From: Opitutia bacterium ISCC 52
Lineage (GTDB): Bacteria; Verrucomicrobiota; Verrucomicrobiia; Opitutales; UBA2995
Assembly (NCBI GenBank): GCA_014529675.2
Contig: CP076040.1
Location: forward strand, 3,801,894-3,865,893
Length of the DNA stretch: 64,000 nucleotides
Direction: 5' to 3'
Made by a program: the position numbers and the translations under genes. The notes under the pieces were generated by a model, which made no database searches, was not told where the DNA came from, and worked only from the letters and a program-made list of their open reading frames with translations. Below are positions 1 through 7,592 of the stretch, piece after piece; the stretch's first letter is position 1, and each line of letters opens with the position of its first letter.

Positions 1-185
1 GGGCCTTCCCCCCAACGCTCGTCAAAGTCCGGAGTCACATACCAAACATAGCCACCCTCAATGCTGGTGGTTTGAAAGAAACGAATGCCGTCTTCTACCG
101 CGCGCGTGGCATCGCGCTTGAGGTCTGCAAATGCAGTAAACGAAGTCGTAGACAGAAATAGGATAAGCAGGATAAGCGGTTTCAT
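1..185 (-). CDS. Secreted pectate-lyase-like protein, N-terminal part (runs off the left edge)
   Basis: Only the first 61 codons are in the window. They start with a clear signal peptide (MKPLILLILFLSTTSFTAFA), followed by DLKRDATRAVEDGIRFF and a GGYVWYVTPDFDERWGEG segment. The GGYVW...L/F..RWGEG pattern is typical of the start of secreted pectic acid lyase/squalene-cyclase-like alpha-toroid proteins (PL10-like) common in Planctomycetota and Verrucomicrobiota; this match is from memory of the family. The ATG at 183-185 is the only start near the signal peptide. It lies upstream of and in the same direction as nothing else visible, and the next gene (Gfo/Idh/MocA) reads toward it on the same strand, so the two may be co-transcribed. 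Assignment as a polysaccharide lyase is tentative because the catalytic region is outside the window. Confidence 0.55.
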   Translation of the reverse strand, partial: MKPLILLILFLSTTSFTAFADLKRDATRAVEDGIRFFQTTSIEGGYVWYVTPDFDERWGEG

Positions 186-249
186 GAAACCTTTGGATTT
201 GGATGAGTTTAGGATTTGCTCAGAGAGCTAGAAAAAAATTCTGTGAGTA

Positions 250-1596
250 TCAAACCTTAGGGTACTCCCATTCGCCACGATAATCGCGATAGAGAAGCTT
301 ATTCGCATCCTTGTCGCCAACGATGCGTTCTTTCTGACCGTCCCACTCGATGCCGCGACCCAGTTTGAAGGACAACATGCCAAGTAGGCTCAGATTGGTT
401 GAATAGTGAATCTCCTCAATATCGCAGACGGGTTTGTCTCCTGATTTGATACAGTGAAGTAGATCTGCCCACAGCTCACGAATGTTTTGGGAATTCGGCT
501 CATTGAGTTGAGCCCCCCGGTGAACCACGGGCTGATTTTTATTATTCGGATAAAAGGTCCAGCCTTCACGCCACCCCATGTGAAAAGTTCCTTCGGTGCC
601 ATAGAAGTAACACCCTACATTCTCGCCCTTTTCAGCATGGTTGCCGGCAAAGCGTCGGTGCTCCCAGCTAGCAGTGAAGTTTTCAAACTCATAAGTTGCC
701 ACCTGATGGTCGGGCGCATCGGTTGTTTGTTCCTTCTCGTTGTAAATGGCCGGTCCAGCGATGGGTCGACCACCCGTAGAGTAAACATGCTTGGGGTATT
801 TCTCTCCCAGGATCCACACGATCTGGTCGAGCCAGTGTACGCCCCAGTCGCCTAACATGCCGTTGGCATAGTCGAGGTAGTGACGAAAGCCTTTGGGATG
901 TATGGGCCGGCCCCCGGTTCCGGGTAAGGCTTCACAATAATGGCGAAGCGGCGCTGGACCGCACCACATATCCCAATCGAGTTCTTTGGGAGGCTCGGTG
1001 TTGGGAGTCGGTTTTTCCGGGCCACCTCCATAATGCACAAAAGAGCGCACCATGCCCACTTTGCCAAGGTTACCTGCCTTTATAAACTCATACCCGGAAA
1101 CATTGTGCGGAGCGATGCGACGGTGAGTACCCACCTGAACGACTCGATTCGCCGCTCGAGCAGCGTTAACCATCGCCCGTCCTTCCATGGCCGTATGCCC
1201 GATGGGTTTTTCAACATAGACATGGGCTCCGGCTTTCACGGCCTCAATCGTCTGAAGGGGATGCCAATGATCGGGGGTAGCAATAATGGCGATATCGACT
1301 TCTTCTTTGGCAAATAACTCACGGTAGTCGCGGTAAAGCTTAGGGTTATCGCCGCTCTCCTTCTTCACACGTGCCTGCATGGGTAGCAAATAGCGTTCAT
1401 CCACATCGCAAAGGGCAGTGATCTTGCACTCTCCTGAGGCCATGGCTTCACCCAGAATATTTCCGCCCCACCAACCGGTTCCTACGAGGACAGTGCGGTA
1501 CTTTTGACCACGAGATTGTCCGAGCAAGTAAGGAGCGGAAGCGAGAGCAGCACCAGCGATGGTGGCATCTTTAAGAAAGGTTCTTCGGGTATGCAT
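250..1596 (-). CDS. Gfo/Idh/MocA family oxidoreductase, Tat-exported
   Basis: An NAD(P)-dependent sugar or polyol dehydrogenase-like protein of 448 residues. The N-terminus carries a twin-arginine leader (TRRTFLKDATIAGAALASAP), followed by the Rossmann nucleotide-binding segment VLVGTGWWGGN and the hallmark EKP motif (VYVEKPIGH), then THRR. Twin-arginine export of such proteins folded with cofactor is common in PVC bacteria. An in-frame TTG lies one codon upstream of the ATG at 1594-1596; I chose the ATG. The C-terminal half (YLDYANGMLGDWGVHWLDQ) is the usual alpha/beta substrate domain of the large PVC subfamily. The substrate is unknown. It probably acts in the periplasm on a sugar derivative, together with the neighbouring SDR and lyase-like genes. 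Confidence 0.9.
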   Translation of the reverse strand: MHTRRTFLKDATIAGAALASAPYLLGQSRGQKYRTVLVGTGWWGGNILGEAMASGECKITALCDVDERYLLPMQARVKKESGDNPKLYRDYRELFAKEEVDIAIIATPDHWHPLQTIEAVKAGAHVYVEKPIGHTAMEGRAMVNAARAANRVVQVGTHRRIAPHNVSGYEFIKAGNLGKVGMVRSFVHYGGGPEKPTPNTEPPKELDWDMWCGPAPLRHYCEALPGTGGRPIHPKGFRHYLDYANGMLGDWGVHWLDQIVWILGEKYPKHVYSTGGRPIAGPAIYNEKEQTTDAPDHQVATYEFENFTASWEHRRFAGNHAEKGENVGCYFYGTEGTFHMGWREGWTFYPNNKNQPVVHRGAQLNEPNSQNIRELWADLLHCIKSGDKPVCDIEEIHYSTNLSLLGMLSFKLGRGIEWDGQKERIVGDKDANKLLYRDYRGEWEYPKV

Positions 1597-1732
1597 CAAA
1601 ACTGAAAGTTGATTATGATTTCGGGGCGATAGATGACTGCTTTACGGGATAGTTATTGTGCCCGTCTCGAATAGACAAGCAAGCAGGTAAATTGTGATCG
1701 CGCAGATTAACGATGCTTGCCTCAATACAGGT

Positions 1733-2488
1733 ATGAGATTGAGAGAAAAAGTTGCGTTGGTGACAGGTGCAGCCTCGGGGATCGGCAAAGCCTGTGTAGA
1801 AAAGTTTCTAATAGAAGGAGCCAGTGTCATGGCGACGGACATCAATGAAGACGCTCTCCAATCTCTTCAGGCTCCAGGATTGAAGTCCACCAAAGGCAAT
1901 GTGTGCAAGCGCGAGGACGCCGAACGAATAGTTGCGGAAACCGTAGCACAGTTTGGCCGAATCGATATCCTGGTGAACTCAGCAGGCATCACTGCAAGAA
2001 ACGTTGGACCCAATGCCGATTATGAAGAACGCTGGGACGCCGTCATGGAAGTGAACGTCAAGGGCGGCATGCTCATGAGCCATGCAGCCGTAGAAGCAAT
2101 GCGAGAAACAGGAGGAGGCTCTATCGTAAACATGGGTTCCATTATGGGTCTTGTGGGTTATCCGACCTCCCTGCCCTTTTCAGATGGGTACAACCCATAC
2201 CCGGTAAGCAAGGGAGCAGTGACACAATTCACACGCGATCTGGGAGTCCGGCTGGCCGCTGAAAAAATCCGCGTGAACGTGGTCTGTCCCGGATTCATTT
2301 ACACGGCCCTCACCGACAATGTCACACAAGATCCCGAGATACACGCTACCCTGAAAAGCCTTCATCCTATGGGCCGAATGGGGGAAGCCGAAGAGGTCGC
2401 CAATGTAACCGCATTCCTGGCATCCGATGAAGCTTCATTTGTTACCGGCGCAATGTGGACTGTCGATGGCGGGTATACCGCGCAGTAG
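1733..2488 (+). CDS. SDR family oxidoreductase
   Basis: A classical short-chain dehydrogenase/reductase of 251 residues. The cofactor motif TGAASGIG is close to the N-terminus, NSAG marks the fourth strand, and the catalytic triad is visible as S in MGSIMG plus Y and K in YPVSK. The C-terminal MWTVDGGYTAQ is typical of sugar- and 3-ketoacyl-type SDRs. Cytosolic, with no signal peptide. An upstream in-frame GTG at 1694 would add 13 residues, but the Rossmann strand begins right after the ATG at 1733 (MRLREKVALVTG), so I prefer that start. It is divergent from the Gfo/Idh/MocA gene and convergent with the PLP enzyme, whose stop lies about 15 bases away. Substrate not predictable. Confidence 0.92.
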   Translation: MRLREKVALVTGAASGIGKACVEKFLIEGASVMATDINEDALQSLQAPGLKSTKGNVCKREDAERIVAETVAQFGRIDILVNSAGITARNVGPNADYEERWDAVMEVNVKGGMLMSHAAVEAMRETGGGSIVNMGSIMGLVGYPTSLPFSDGYNPYPVSKGAVTQFTRDLGVRLAAEKIRVNVVCPGFIYTALTDNVTQDPEIHATLKSLHPMGRMGEAEEVANVTAFLASDEASFVTGAMWTVDGGYTAQ

Positions 2489-2502
2489 TTTACCAACGCG
2501 AA

Positions 2503-3999
2503 TCAAAGTGCCTCATCGAATGCCGCGATAATTTCCTCGATCGGCTCGGTGCCGACGGAGATACGAATCAGATCGGCGTTGATACCGTAGGCCATCAATT
2601 CGTCGCGTCCAGTGTCCGCTGAAACAATGTCGTAGTGAGCCATATACATGAAAGGACTCATCAGAGTGAGTTCCATGCCGAAGCTGGGGCCTTTGGGAAT
2701 GCGACAGGCATCGTAAAATTCGGCTACCGGTTTCTTCACTTCAATCGTAATCATGGCACCGGGAGAACCTGGTTCCTTTTCGATCAGTTGGTAGCGTTCA
2801 GCATTATCGCCACCACAGGCCCAAAACACTTTTGCTACTCCAGGATGATTTTCAAAAAACGCGGCTAGTTTGAGTGTATTGGCGTTCACCTGTTCGGCTA
2901 CCGACTCAACGTGGTCCAGCTGTTCCGCCACTCTTGCGACATCTCGGTGGTAAGGAGGTTCGACATAACTCGCAACGAGCTCCTTCGTAGATTCGTAAAA
3001 AGGCGAATCAGATTGGAGAGCGACCGCCCCCATCATGACGTCGCCTTCATGGGATATATACTTGGTCAGACTGGTGACCAGGATATCGGCAAAGGGCAAG
3101 GTGTCGACGTTGACAATCGAACTCACCGTAGGATCAAGGATCAAAGCCACTTCGTGCTCACGTGAAAGTTGCTGCAAGCGCTTTACGTCTGGAGTTTGAA
3201 CCAATGGATTGGTTGGAAGCTCCGCTATGATACCAGCTACTGTTTCGCCTCGTTCTTTCAGTACGGCTTCGATCTGATCCAGGTCCGTGGGATCGGGGAT
3301 AAAGATTTTCTGATCATCATCGCCGGCAAATTTGTTAAGGATCTCATAGGTATCCACGTAGATCCAACCTAGCTGGATCCATACCGTTCGGTCCTTTTTG
3401 GCCTGGACGTCTTGCACTGCCCGAAAGGCAGCGTAGATGGCGCTCATTCCAGAATTGGCCAGAAAAACATCTTCGTTGGTCCGTGCCCCAATCTTCTCAG
3501 TCAGCGTATCCTGCAAGCGTTCGTAGGCTTTCGGATCAGGGACCGTATTTCCATCCCCCTCAATAAGCCCTTCCTGTTTCAACAGATCTTCAGCTTCCCG
3601 TGAGGATATACGGTAGCCGGTATGCTGGAGAAACTTGCGGGCTTTTAGTTCGGCCTCTTCAACCTTCTCAACAGCAACGACTGCATGCGCCTCATCGGCC
3701 AAAACCTTAACGTGGGAAAAGCCTACGTAGCGCTGGAGCTCTTTAGCAGCCTGGTTCGAACACACGCAGTAAGTCACATAGTCCCCAAGCTCGTATTTTT
3801 TCTGCAAATACGCCTCCCACTGAACAACCCGGTGGTGAGACACAAACCGAGGATAAGCCACAGAGATTCGATTGTGCAGTTCCGCATCACGCTCCTCATA
3901 ACGAATCACATCCTCCATGGTTGGGAAACTGCATGAAACAGCATGCGGTTTTTCCGGAATAGGAGTGGCGAATGGAATCTGACTGGAAGGGATGTGCAC
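2503..3999 (-). CDS. Cystathionine gamma-synthase-like PLP enzyme with fungal-type N-terminal extension
   Basis: A 498-residue fold-type I PLP enzyme of the Cys/Met metabolism family. The catalytic lysine is K313 in TSLTKYISHEGD; DPT near 289-291 supplies the aspartate that contacts the pyridine nitrogen; ANSGMSAIYA near 181-190 is the phosphate-binding region. About 150 residues precede the PLP core, with HAVSCSFPTMEDVIRYEE (19-36) and AYPRFVSH (48-55). Bacterial MetB enzymes are about 380-400 residues and lack this; the extension resembles that of fungal cystathionine gamma-synthases. It likely joins an activated homoserine with cysteine in methionine synthesis, in the cytosol. No other methionine gene is adjacent. 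The ATG at 3999 is supported by conservation-like sequence starting within 20 residues. Confidence 0.85.
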   Translation of the reverse strand: MHIPSSQIPFATPIPEKPHAVSCSFPTMEDVIRYEERDAELHNRISVAYPRFVSHHRVVQWEAYLQKKYELGDYVTYCVCSNQAAKELQRYVGFSHVKVLADEAHAVVAVEKVEEAELKARKFLQHTGYRISSREAEDLLKQEGLIEGDGNTVPDPKAYERLQDTLTEKIGARTNEDVFLANSGMSAIYAAFRAVQDVQAKKDRTVWIQLGWIYVDTYEILNKFAGDDDQKIFIPDPTDLDQIEAVLKERGETVAGIIAELPTNPLVQTPDVKRLQQLSREHEVALILDPTVSSIVNVDTLPFADILVTSLTKYISHEGDVMMGAVALQSDSPFYESTKELVASYVEPPYHRDVARVAEQLDHVESVAEQVNANTLKLAAFFENHPGVAKVFWACGGDNAERYQLIEKEPGSPGAMITIEVKKPVAEFYDACRIPKGPSFGMELTLMSPFMYMAHYDIVSADTGRDELMAYGINADLIRISVGTEPIEEIIAAFDEAL

Positions 4000-4139
4000 G
4001 TCGGATGATTAAAGAAGGATGGAAGCCAAGCACCCGCGCAGAGGAATTCAATCGTTTTCTCCGTCTCAATCGGAGTTTGTCTTGTATCACGGAATGATAG
4101 GGCCAAGCTAAACGAACTCTCTTCTTTGGTCTTACAGGC

Positions 4140-4982
4140 ATGTTCGAACAGTTTAAACAGTGGTTTGCTTCAAAGACGACCGTGATCATTCACATCAACA
4201 CGGGTCGTAACTGCCTACTTGCATCAAAGAAATTTACTCTCGGATACGGCTCAGTGAATAGCTGGAGTTTGGATAATTCAAAGCCACCCTCGCAGTTACT
4301 CCACTTCCAGAAGACCAAAACGAGCCTCGAAGTAGAACCAACGAACCCCGGCGACACCTTACTTCTCGATGGCAAACCTTGGGCAGAAGAAGTTTTAGAT
4401 TTTGAAACCGAGTATACGCTGCAAGTTCACGAGGAACAGTTTCTAATCTGCGTGACAGAAAAGCCCAAAGCCTGGCTTAAACAAATCGACCTCAAGACCT
4501 GGATGGTGTTCGAACCATCTACGGGTGAGATCTATGGCCCCTTGGACAAACTCCAGCTCGAACCCTGGGTGATTGCAGAGCTCAAAGACCCAGATGAACT
4601 GATTTACTACCCCAAAGGTTCTGCCAAAGGTTTCTACATCAGCCAGGTCGTAGAAATGGAGCTTCCCGCAGCCAAGCCCCAAAAGGAAATAATTGAAGAG
4701 CGATTGAAAGAGCACCGCCCCTATTCTGCCGGCCAGAATAAAGAAAGTTCTCATCAGCCCCAGTGTCCTCATTGCTGGAGCCCGTACACGGAGGGTGATC
4801 AACTGACTATTGCTACTCACGAATCACTCCGTGGAGATCCCTTGCTCGGTGAAGATGAAATGCTACGGTTCGAGGCAGACAATTTTAATGACAACGGGCT
4901 GCCACTAGACGCTACCGGGAACGCCTTGCCTGGAAAAAGCCTGTCCCCAATGCCGATTAAAGATACCGCATGGACTCAGTGA
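4140..4982 (+). CDS. DO-GTPase-like protein, N-terminal half (FHA-like, GYF-like, first half of zinc ribbon); frameshifted
   Basis: This reading frame gives 280 residues, of which about 266 look genuine. Residues 12-100 are beta-rich and FHA-like (FTLGYG, LLHFQK, DTLLLDGKPW). Residues 121-170 resemble a GYF-type domain (WMVFEPSTGEIYGPL). Residues 209-212 are CPHC, the first knuckle of a zinc ribbon, followed by ATHESLRGDPLLGEDEMLRF, which I recall from PVC proteins that carry a zinc ribbon before a P-loop GTPase. After K266 the frame becomes unrelated and stops at 4982. Removing one A from the A5 run at 4934-4938 joins it to ACPQCR and a Walker A in the next frame, giving one protein of about 595 residues. 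So this is half of a broken gene or one hit by a sequencing indel. Confidence 0.72.
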   Translation: MFEQFKQWFASKTTVIIHINTGRNCLLASKKFTLGYGSVNSWSLDNSKPPSQLLHFQKTKTSLEVEPTNPGDTLLLDGKPWAEEVLDFETEYTLQVHEEQFLICVTEKPKAWLKQIDLKTWMVFEPSTGEIYGPLDKLQLEPWVIAELKDPDELIYYPKGSAKGFYISQVVEMELPAAKPQKEIIEERLKEHRPYSAGQNKESSHQPQCPHCWSPYTEGDQLTIATHESLRGDPLLGEDEMLRFEADNFNDNGLPLDATGNALPGKSLSPMPIKDTAWTQ

Positions 4983-5928
4983 CATTCCTCAAGCCTTTGT
5001 TTCCATTCTCGGCTCCCCCGGTGCAGGAAAAAGTTATTACTTATCCGTGCTGACAGAGATTCTACAGAAAAAGGCATTTGAGAATTGGGGGGTTCACTGG
5101 AAGGACGCTGATCCCACGGCCAACGCGCCGCTCAATGCAATGCGGCACCGACTCTTTACGGCGCGTAACGCACCGGAGGCCCTACTGGCGAAGACCAGCC
5201 TTGATGGACACTTGTATTCCAAGGTCACGCTCAATGGACGCCCCACTCTACTACCCAAGCCCTTCACTTACATTTTGGAAGGCAACAATGACACGTCGCA
5301 GAGCCTGACCTTCTACGATAACGCCGGAGAACATTTTCAACCCGGATCAGATGGAACGACCAATCCGGTAACGCACCACCTGGCCCATGCACACCTCTGG
5401 TGCTTTTTGTTTGATCCCTCCAAAGACGCCGCCTTCCGTGAAAACCGCACAGCGGCTAACGATCCACAGCTTAGTCGGAATTACCCGACCGAAAGCCAGG
5501 AGCACATTCTATCTGAATTGGAAAACCGGATACGCGTAATTCACCAGCTTTCTCCACTAGGAAAACTAAATACGCCCCTCGCCTTTGTGGTGGGTAAAAA
5601 GGACATCATTCAGGATTGGGATCCGATGACCCGTTTGGAAGATCCTTGGAATGGTCGTCATTTCAATTCCATGGTCGTTGAGGAAAATTCACGCATTCTA
5701 CGAGAGGGATTATTGGAACGCGTCCCGGCCCTGGTAGCACGCGCCGAAGCGCTATCCGAAAAAGTGGTTTACTTTGCCTCAACCTCTCTCGGACATTCAC
5801 CCCGTCGCATCAAAACGGGTGAGCTTAGTCCCGTCCCGCAAAAAATGGATCCCCATGGCGTGGAGGTTCCAGTCTTCTGGTGGTTGACCAACTGGTCCAC
5901 TGTATTCAATCCGCAACGACAGAAGTAA
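4939..5928 (+). CDS. DO-GTPase-like protein, C-terminal half (second zinc knuckle and GTPase domain); frameshifted
   Basis: Continuation of the preceding gene in the next frame, about 329 residues. It begins with CPQC (4942-4953), which completes the zinc ribbon, then FVSILGSPGAGKSYYLS with a Walker A at 5011-5034. Further GTPase marks are YDNAGEHF (switch II/G3-like, DxxG as DNAG) and VVGKKDII (G4-like, KxD). Between the in-frame TAG at 4906 and the GTG at 5047 there is no ATG, GTG or TTG in this frame, so the Walker A cannot be reached by an independent start; it must be read through from the upstream frame. The protein resembles the double-GTPase (DO-GTPase) TRAFAC-like family recalled from PVC genomes. 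Its stop TAA overlaps the ATG of the next gene (TAATG), so the two are translationally coupled. Confidence 0.72.
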   Translation, partial: ACPQCRLKIPHGLSDIPQAFVSILGSPGAGKSYYLSVLTEILQKKAFENWGVHWKDADPTANAPLNAMRHRLFTARNAPEALLAKTSLDGHLYSKVTLNGRPTLLPKPFTYILEGNNDTSQSLTFYDNAGEHFQPGSDGTTNPVTHHLAHAHLWCFLFDPSKDAAFRENRTAANDPQLSRNYPTESQEHILSELENRIRVIHQLSPLGKLNTPLAFVVGKKDIIQDWDPMTRLEDPWNGRHFNSMVVEENSRILREGLLERVPALVARAEALSEKVVYFASTSLGHSPRRIKTGELSPVPQKMDPHGVEVPVFWWLTNWSTVFNPQRQK

Positions 5929-6557
5929 TGGCTAAACAACTTATCTTTTGTAGTGTCCCTCATGGGCTTCAACCCGGCCGTAGCGGGTACTGCTTGATCG
6001 CAGGCCATACCGAATTACCGCAATCCCTCATCCGTCAACTCGAACAGGAGACCAGCGTCTTTCCTCCAAATGAGCAGGAAGATCACCCCGCAGTTCACGA
6101 AATCAAGAAGATCGGGGAAACCGAATGGCATATCTTTTCCCGGCAAACGACCGGGATCAAAGACTACACCGGAAGATTCAGCGGTTTAACCCATGTAGTG
6201 GTTGAACGAGGCAAGGATTTTCCCGAAGGCCTGGATCCTAAAACGGTACTCTGGAAATTCAAAAGCTGGGTAACAGCCATTCCAGACAAACCGAAAACCT
6301 ACGGTCCCGCCGAAGAAATCCATCTTGATGGCATGTATCAGCGAAAAGCCACAGGCCCCAGTGCAGAGACCAAGGAAGAAGCGGATACTGAAGAAGAGAC
6401 CTTTCATCTAAACCCCGATACCAATCGCGTACGCCCAAAACCGCGCCCTCGTAGTGGCATGTACTATGACGGCAAACGCAGAGGGAAAGGACGTGTCTGG
6501 GGCATTGCACTTGTAATCGTCCTGGGAGTTGTGGGTTGGAAGTTATTTTTTTCGTAA
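5928..6557 (+). CDS. GAP1-N-like GTPase-associated protein with C-terminal membrane anchor
   Basis: A 209-residue protein beginning MAKQLIFCSVPHGLQPGRSGY. The opening (small strand, then VP.GL.PGRSG..L....) matches what I recall of the GTPase-associated protein 1 N-terminal domain, which is found beside double GTPases in predicted bacterial conflict or signalling systems. Residues about 20-130 form the domain. A charged low-complexity linker (ETKEEADTEEE, RPKPRPRSG) follows, and a single transmembrane helix (VWGIALVIVLGVVGWKLFF) ends the protein, so the domain probably faces the cytosol at the membrane. The ATG overlaps the stop of the GTPase gene, so I used 5928 rather than the upstream in-frame GTG at 5880. 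The missing middle and C-terminal GAP1 modules make this a short variant. Confidence 0.65.
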   Translation: MAKQLIFCSVPHGLQPGRSGYCLIAGHTELPQSLIRQLEQETSVFPPNEQEDHPAVHEIKKIGETEWHIFSRQTTGIKDYTGRFSGLTHVVVERGKDFPEGLDPKTVLWKFKSWVTAIPDKPKTYGPAEEIHLDGMYQRKATGPSAETKEEADTEEETFHLNPDTNRVRPKPRPRSGMYYDGKRRGKGRVWGIALVIVLGVVGWKLFFS

Positions 6558-6613
6558 CTTAGTGAAACCGGTCCCCAGATGCGGGGTTTTACATTGAGAA
6601 TATAAACCTCTCA

Positions 6614-7129
6614 ATGAAATCAAAACACATCATTTTACTGATTTGCGGAAGCATTTCTTTGGTATCATTTTCCGGCTGCGAAAGCGGTCCGAGTGCACAA
6701 AACGGAGCTACATGGGGAGCCCTAACAGGAGCGGCTTTAGGAGCCATTGTCGGTCACCAGAGCGGTGACGGAGGAGAAGGTGCTGCTATCGGAGCCGTAG
6801 TGGGTGGAGCCATTGGGCATGCCATCGGAGACGAACAGGATCGACAGTATGTCCAGGTCCAACAGCAGCAGGCCGAATTAGAAATCGCCCAAGCCCGACG
6901 AGTGCGTGCTCAACAGGAAGCACAACGTCAACGCATGGCCGTAACCAGCCCTCAAACGGAAGATCGGGAAGTCTTGGCAGCCAAGCAACGTGCCGAAGCT
7001 GCGGAGGCAGAATTGGCACGCATACGTAAAGAAAGACAGGAAGCAGTTGCCCGCGCCCAAGCTATTGAAGCATACGAACAACGCCAGCGAGCAGCCGAAT
7101 CGGAGATTAACGCGCTTCAAGGAAATTAA
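6614..7129 (+). CDS. Glycine-zipper lipoprotein
   Basis: A 171-residue lipoprotein. The signal peptide ends in a lipobox-like FSGC (Cys about 22). Residues 32-75 contain a glycine-zipper repeat (GALTGAALGAIVGHQSGDG, GAAIGAVVGGAIGHAIGD), the YMGG/OmpA-associated type that inserts into or lies on the outer membrane. The rest is a long alpha-helical, Gln/Ala/Glu/Arg-rich coiled coil (QVQQQQAELEIAQARRVRAQQE and following). It starts 57 bases after the GAP1-like gene and may share its transcript, but the functional link is not shown. A stem-loop terminator follows at 7165-7197. Confidence 0.75.
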   Translation: MKSKHIILLICGSISLVSFSGCESGPSAQNGATWGALTGAALGAIVGHQSGDGGEGAAIGAVVGGAIGHAIGDEQDRQYVQVQQQQAELEIAQARRVRAQQEAQRQRMAVTSPQTEDREVLAAKQRAEAAEAELARIRKERQEAVARAQAIEAYEQRQRAAESEINALQGN

Positions 7130-7164
7130 ACGCGAGCAGCACATCTATTTACAGGTCATAAGAG

Positions 7165-7197
7165 AACTCTCTCGGATGTATGTCCGAGGGAGTTTTT
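7165..7197 (+). terminator. Intrinsic terminator of the GTPase/lipoprotein operon
   Basis: Perfect-but-one 12-bp stem: AACTCTCTCGGA (7165-7176) pairs with TCCGAGGGAGTT (7183-7194) with one G-T wobble, loop TGTATG, then a T run (7193-7197). It lies 36 bases after the stop of the lipoprotein gene. Confidence 0.8.
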
Positions 7198-7308
7198 ATG
7201 TACACCAACCTCGTCCCAAGAATGGAGCGCTATGACTTAAGGTTGCAATGAACCGGAAACCCAAATGTATTGCGTACTCCGACATCAATCCAACACAAAG
7301 AAGACATC

Positions 7309-7590
7309 ATGCCGAAAGTTATCGCCACTGCAGAAGTAGAAGACATTGAAAAATGGGAAGAAGGATTTGCCACCCATGGCGACCTTTTCACAGCGCAAAC
7401 GGTTGCTAATCCGATCAGCTATTTAACGGATCCGGAAAGCAATCAGATCATCCTTTGTTTTGAGCCAGAAAACCTGGAAACATTTTTCGAGCTTCTTGAA
7501 AAACCTGAAGCAGCTGAAGCGATGGCCCAAGACGGGGTCATAAGAGAAACCGTAAAGTTCTTTGTGCTGAATAAATCGGCTTCGTTTTAG
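7309..7590 (+). CDS. Small dimeric alpha/beta-barrel-like protein of unknown function
   Basis: A 93-residue cytosolic protein, MPKVIATAEVEDIEKWEEGF. The pattern of an N-terminal strand, helix with W, then LCFEPENLETFFELLEKPEAAEAMAQDGV and a terminal strand (ETVKFFVL) resembles ferredoxin-like dimeric barrel proteins such as DUF3764 or ABM-type; I cannot name the family with confidence. The ATG at 7309 is preceded by a purine-rich AAAGAAGAC (7296-7304). An in-frame upstream start at 7270 adds 13 residues of unconvincing sequence. It ends only 2 bases from the convergent SNF2 gene. Confidence 0.6.
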   Translation: MPKVIATAEVEDIEKWEEGFATHGDLFTAQTVANPISYLTDPESNQIILCFEPENLETFFELLEKPEAAEAMAQDGVIRETVKFFVLNKSASF

Positions 7591-7592
7591 TA

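Noticed and set aside
3896-4189. Two overlapping minus-strand frames upstream of the PLP enzyme
   Set aside because: They run across the start of the cystathionine gamma-synthase-like gene in other frames and end in the intergenic gap; no signature.
4934-4942. Programmed -1 frameshift on A5
   Set aside because: The required change is +1 (or -2), which does not fit a -1 slippery site; an indel is simpler.
6573-6590. Stem CCCC/GGGG followed by TTTT after the GAP1-like gene
   Set aside because: Only four base pairs; too weak for a terminator call.
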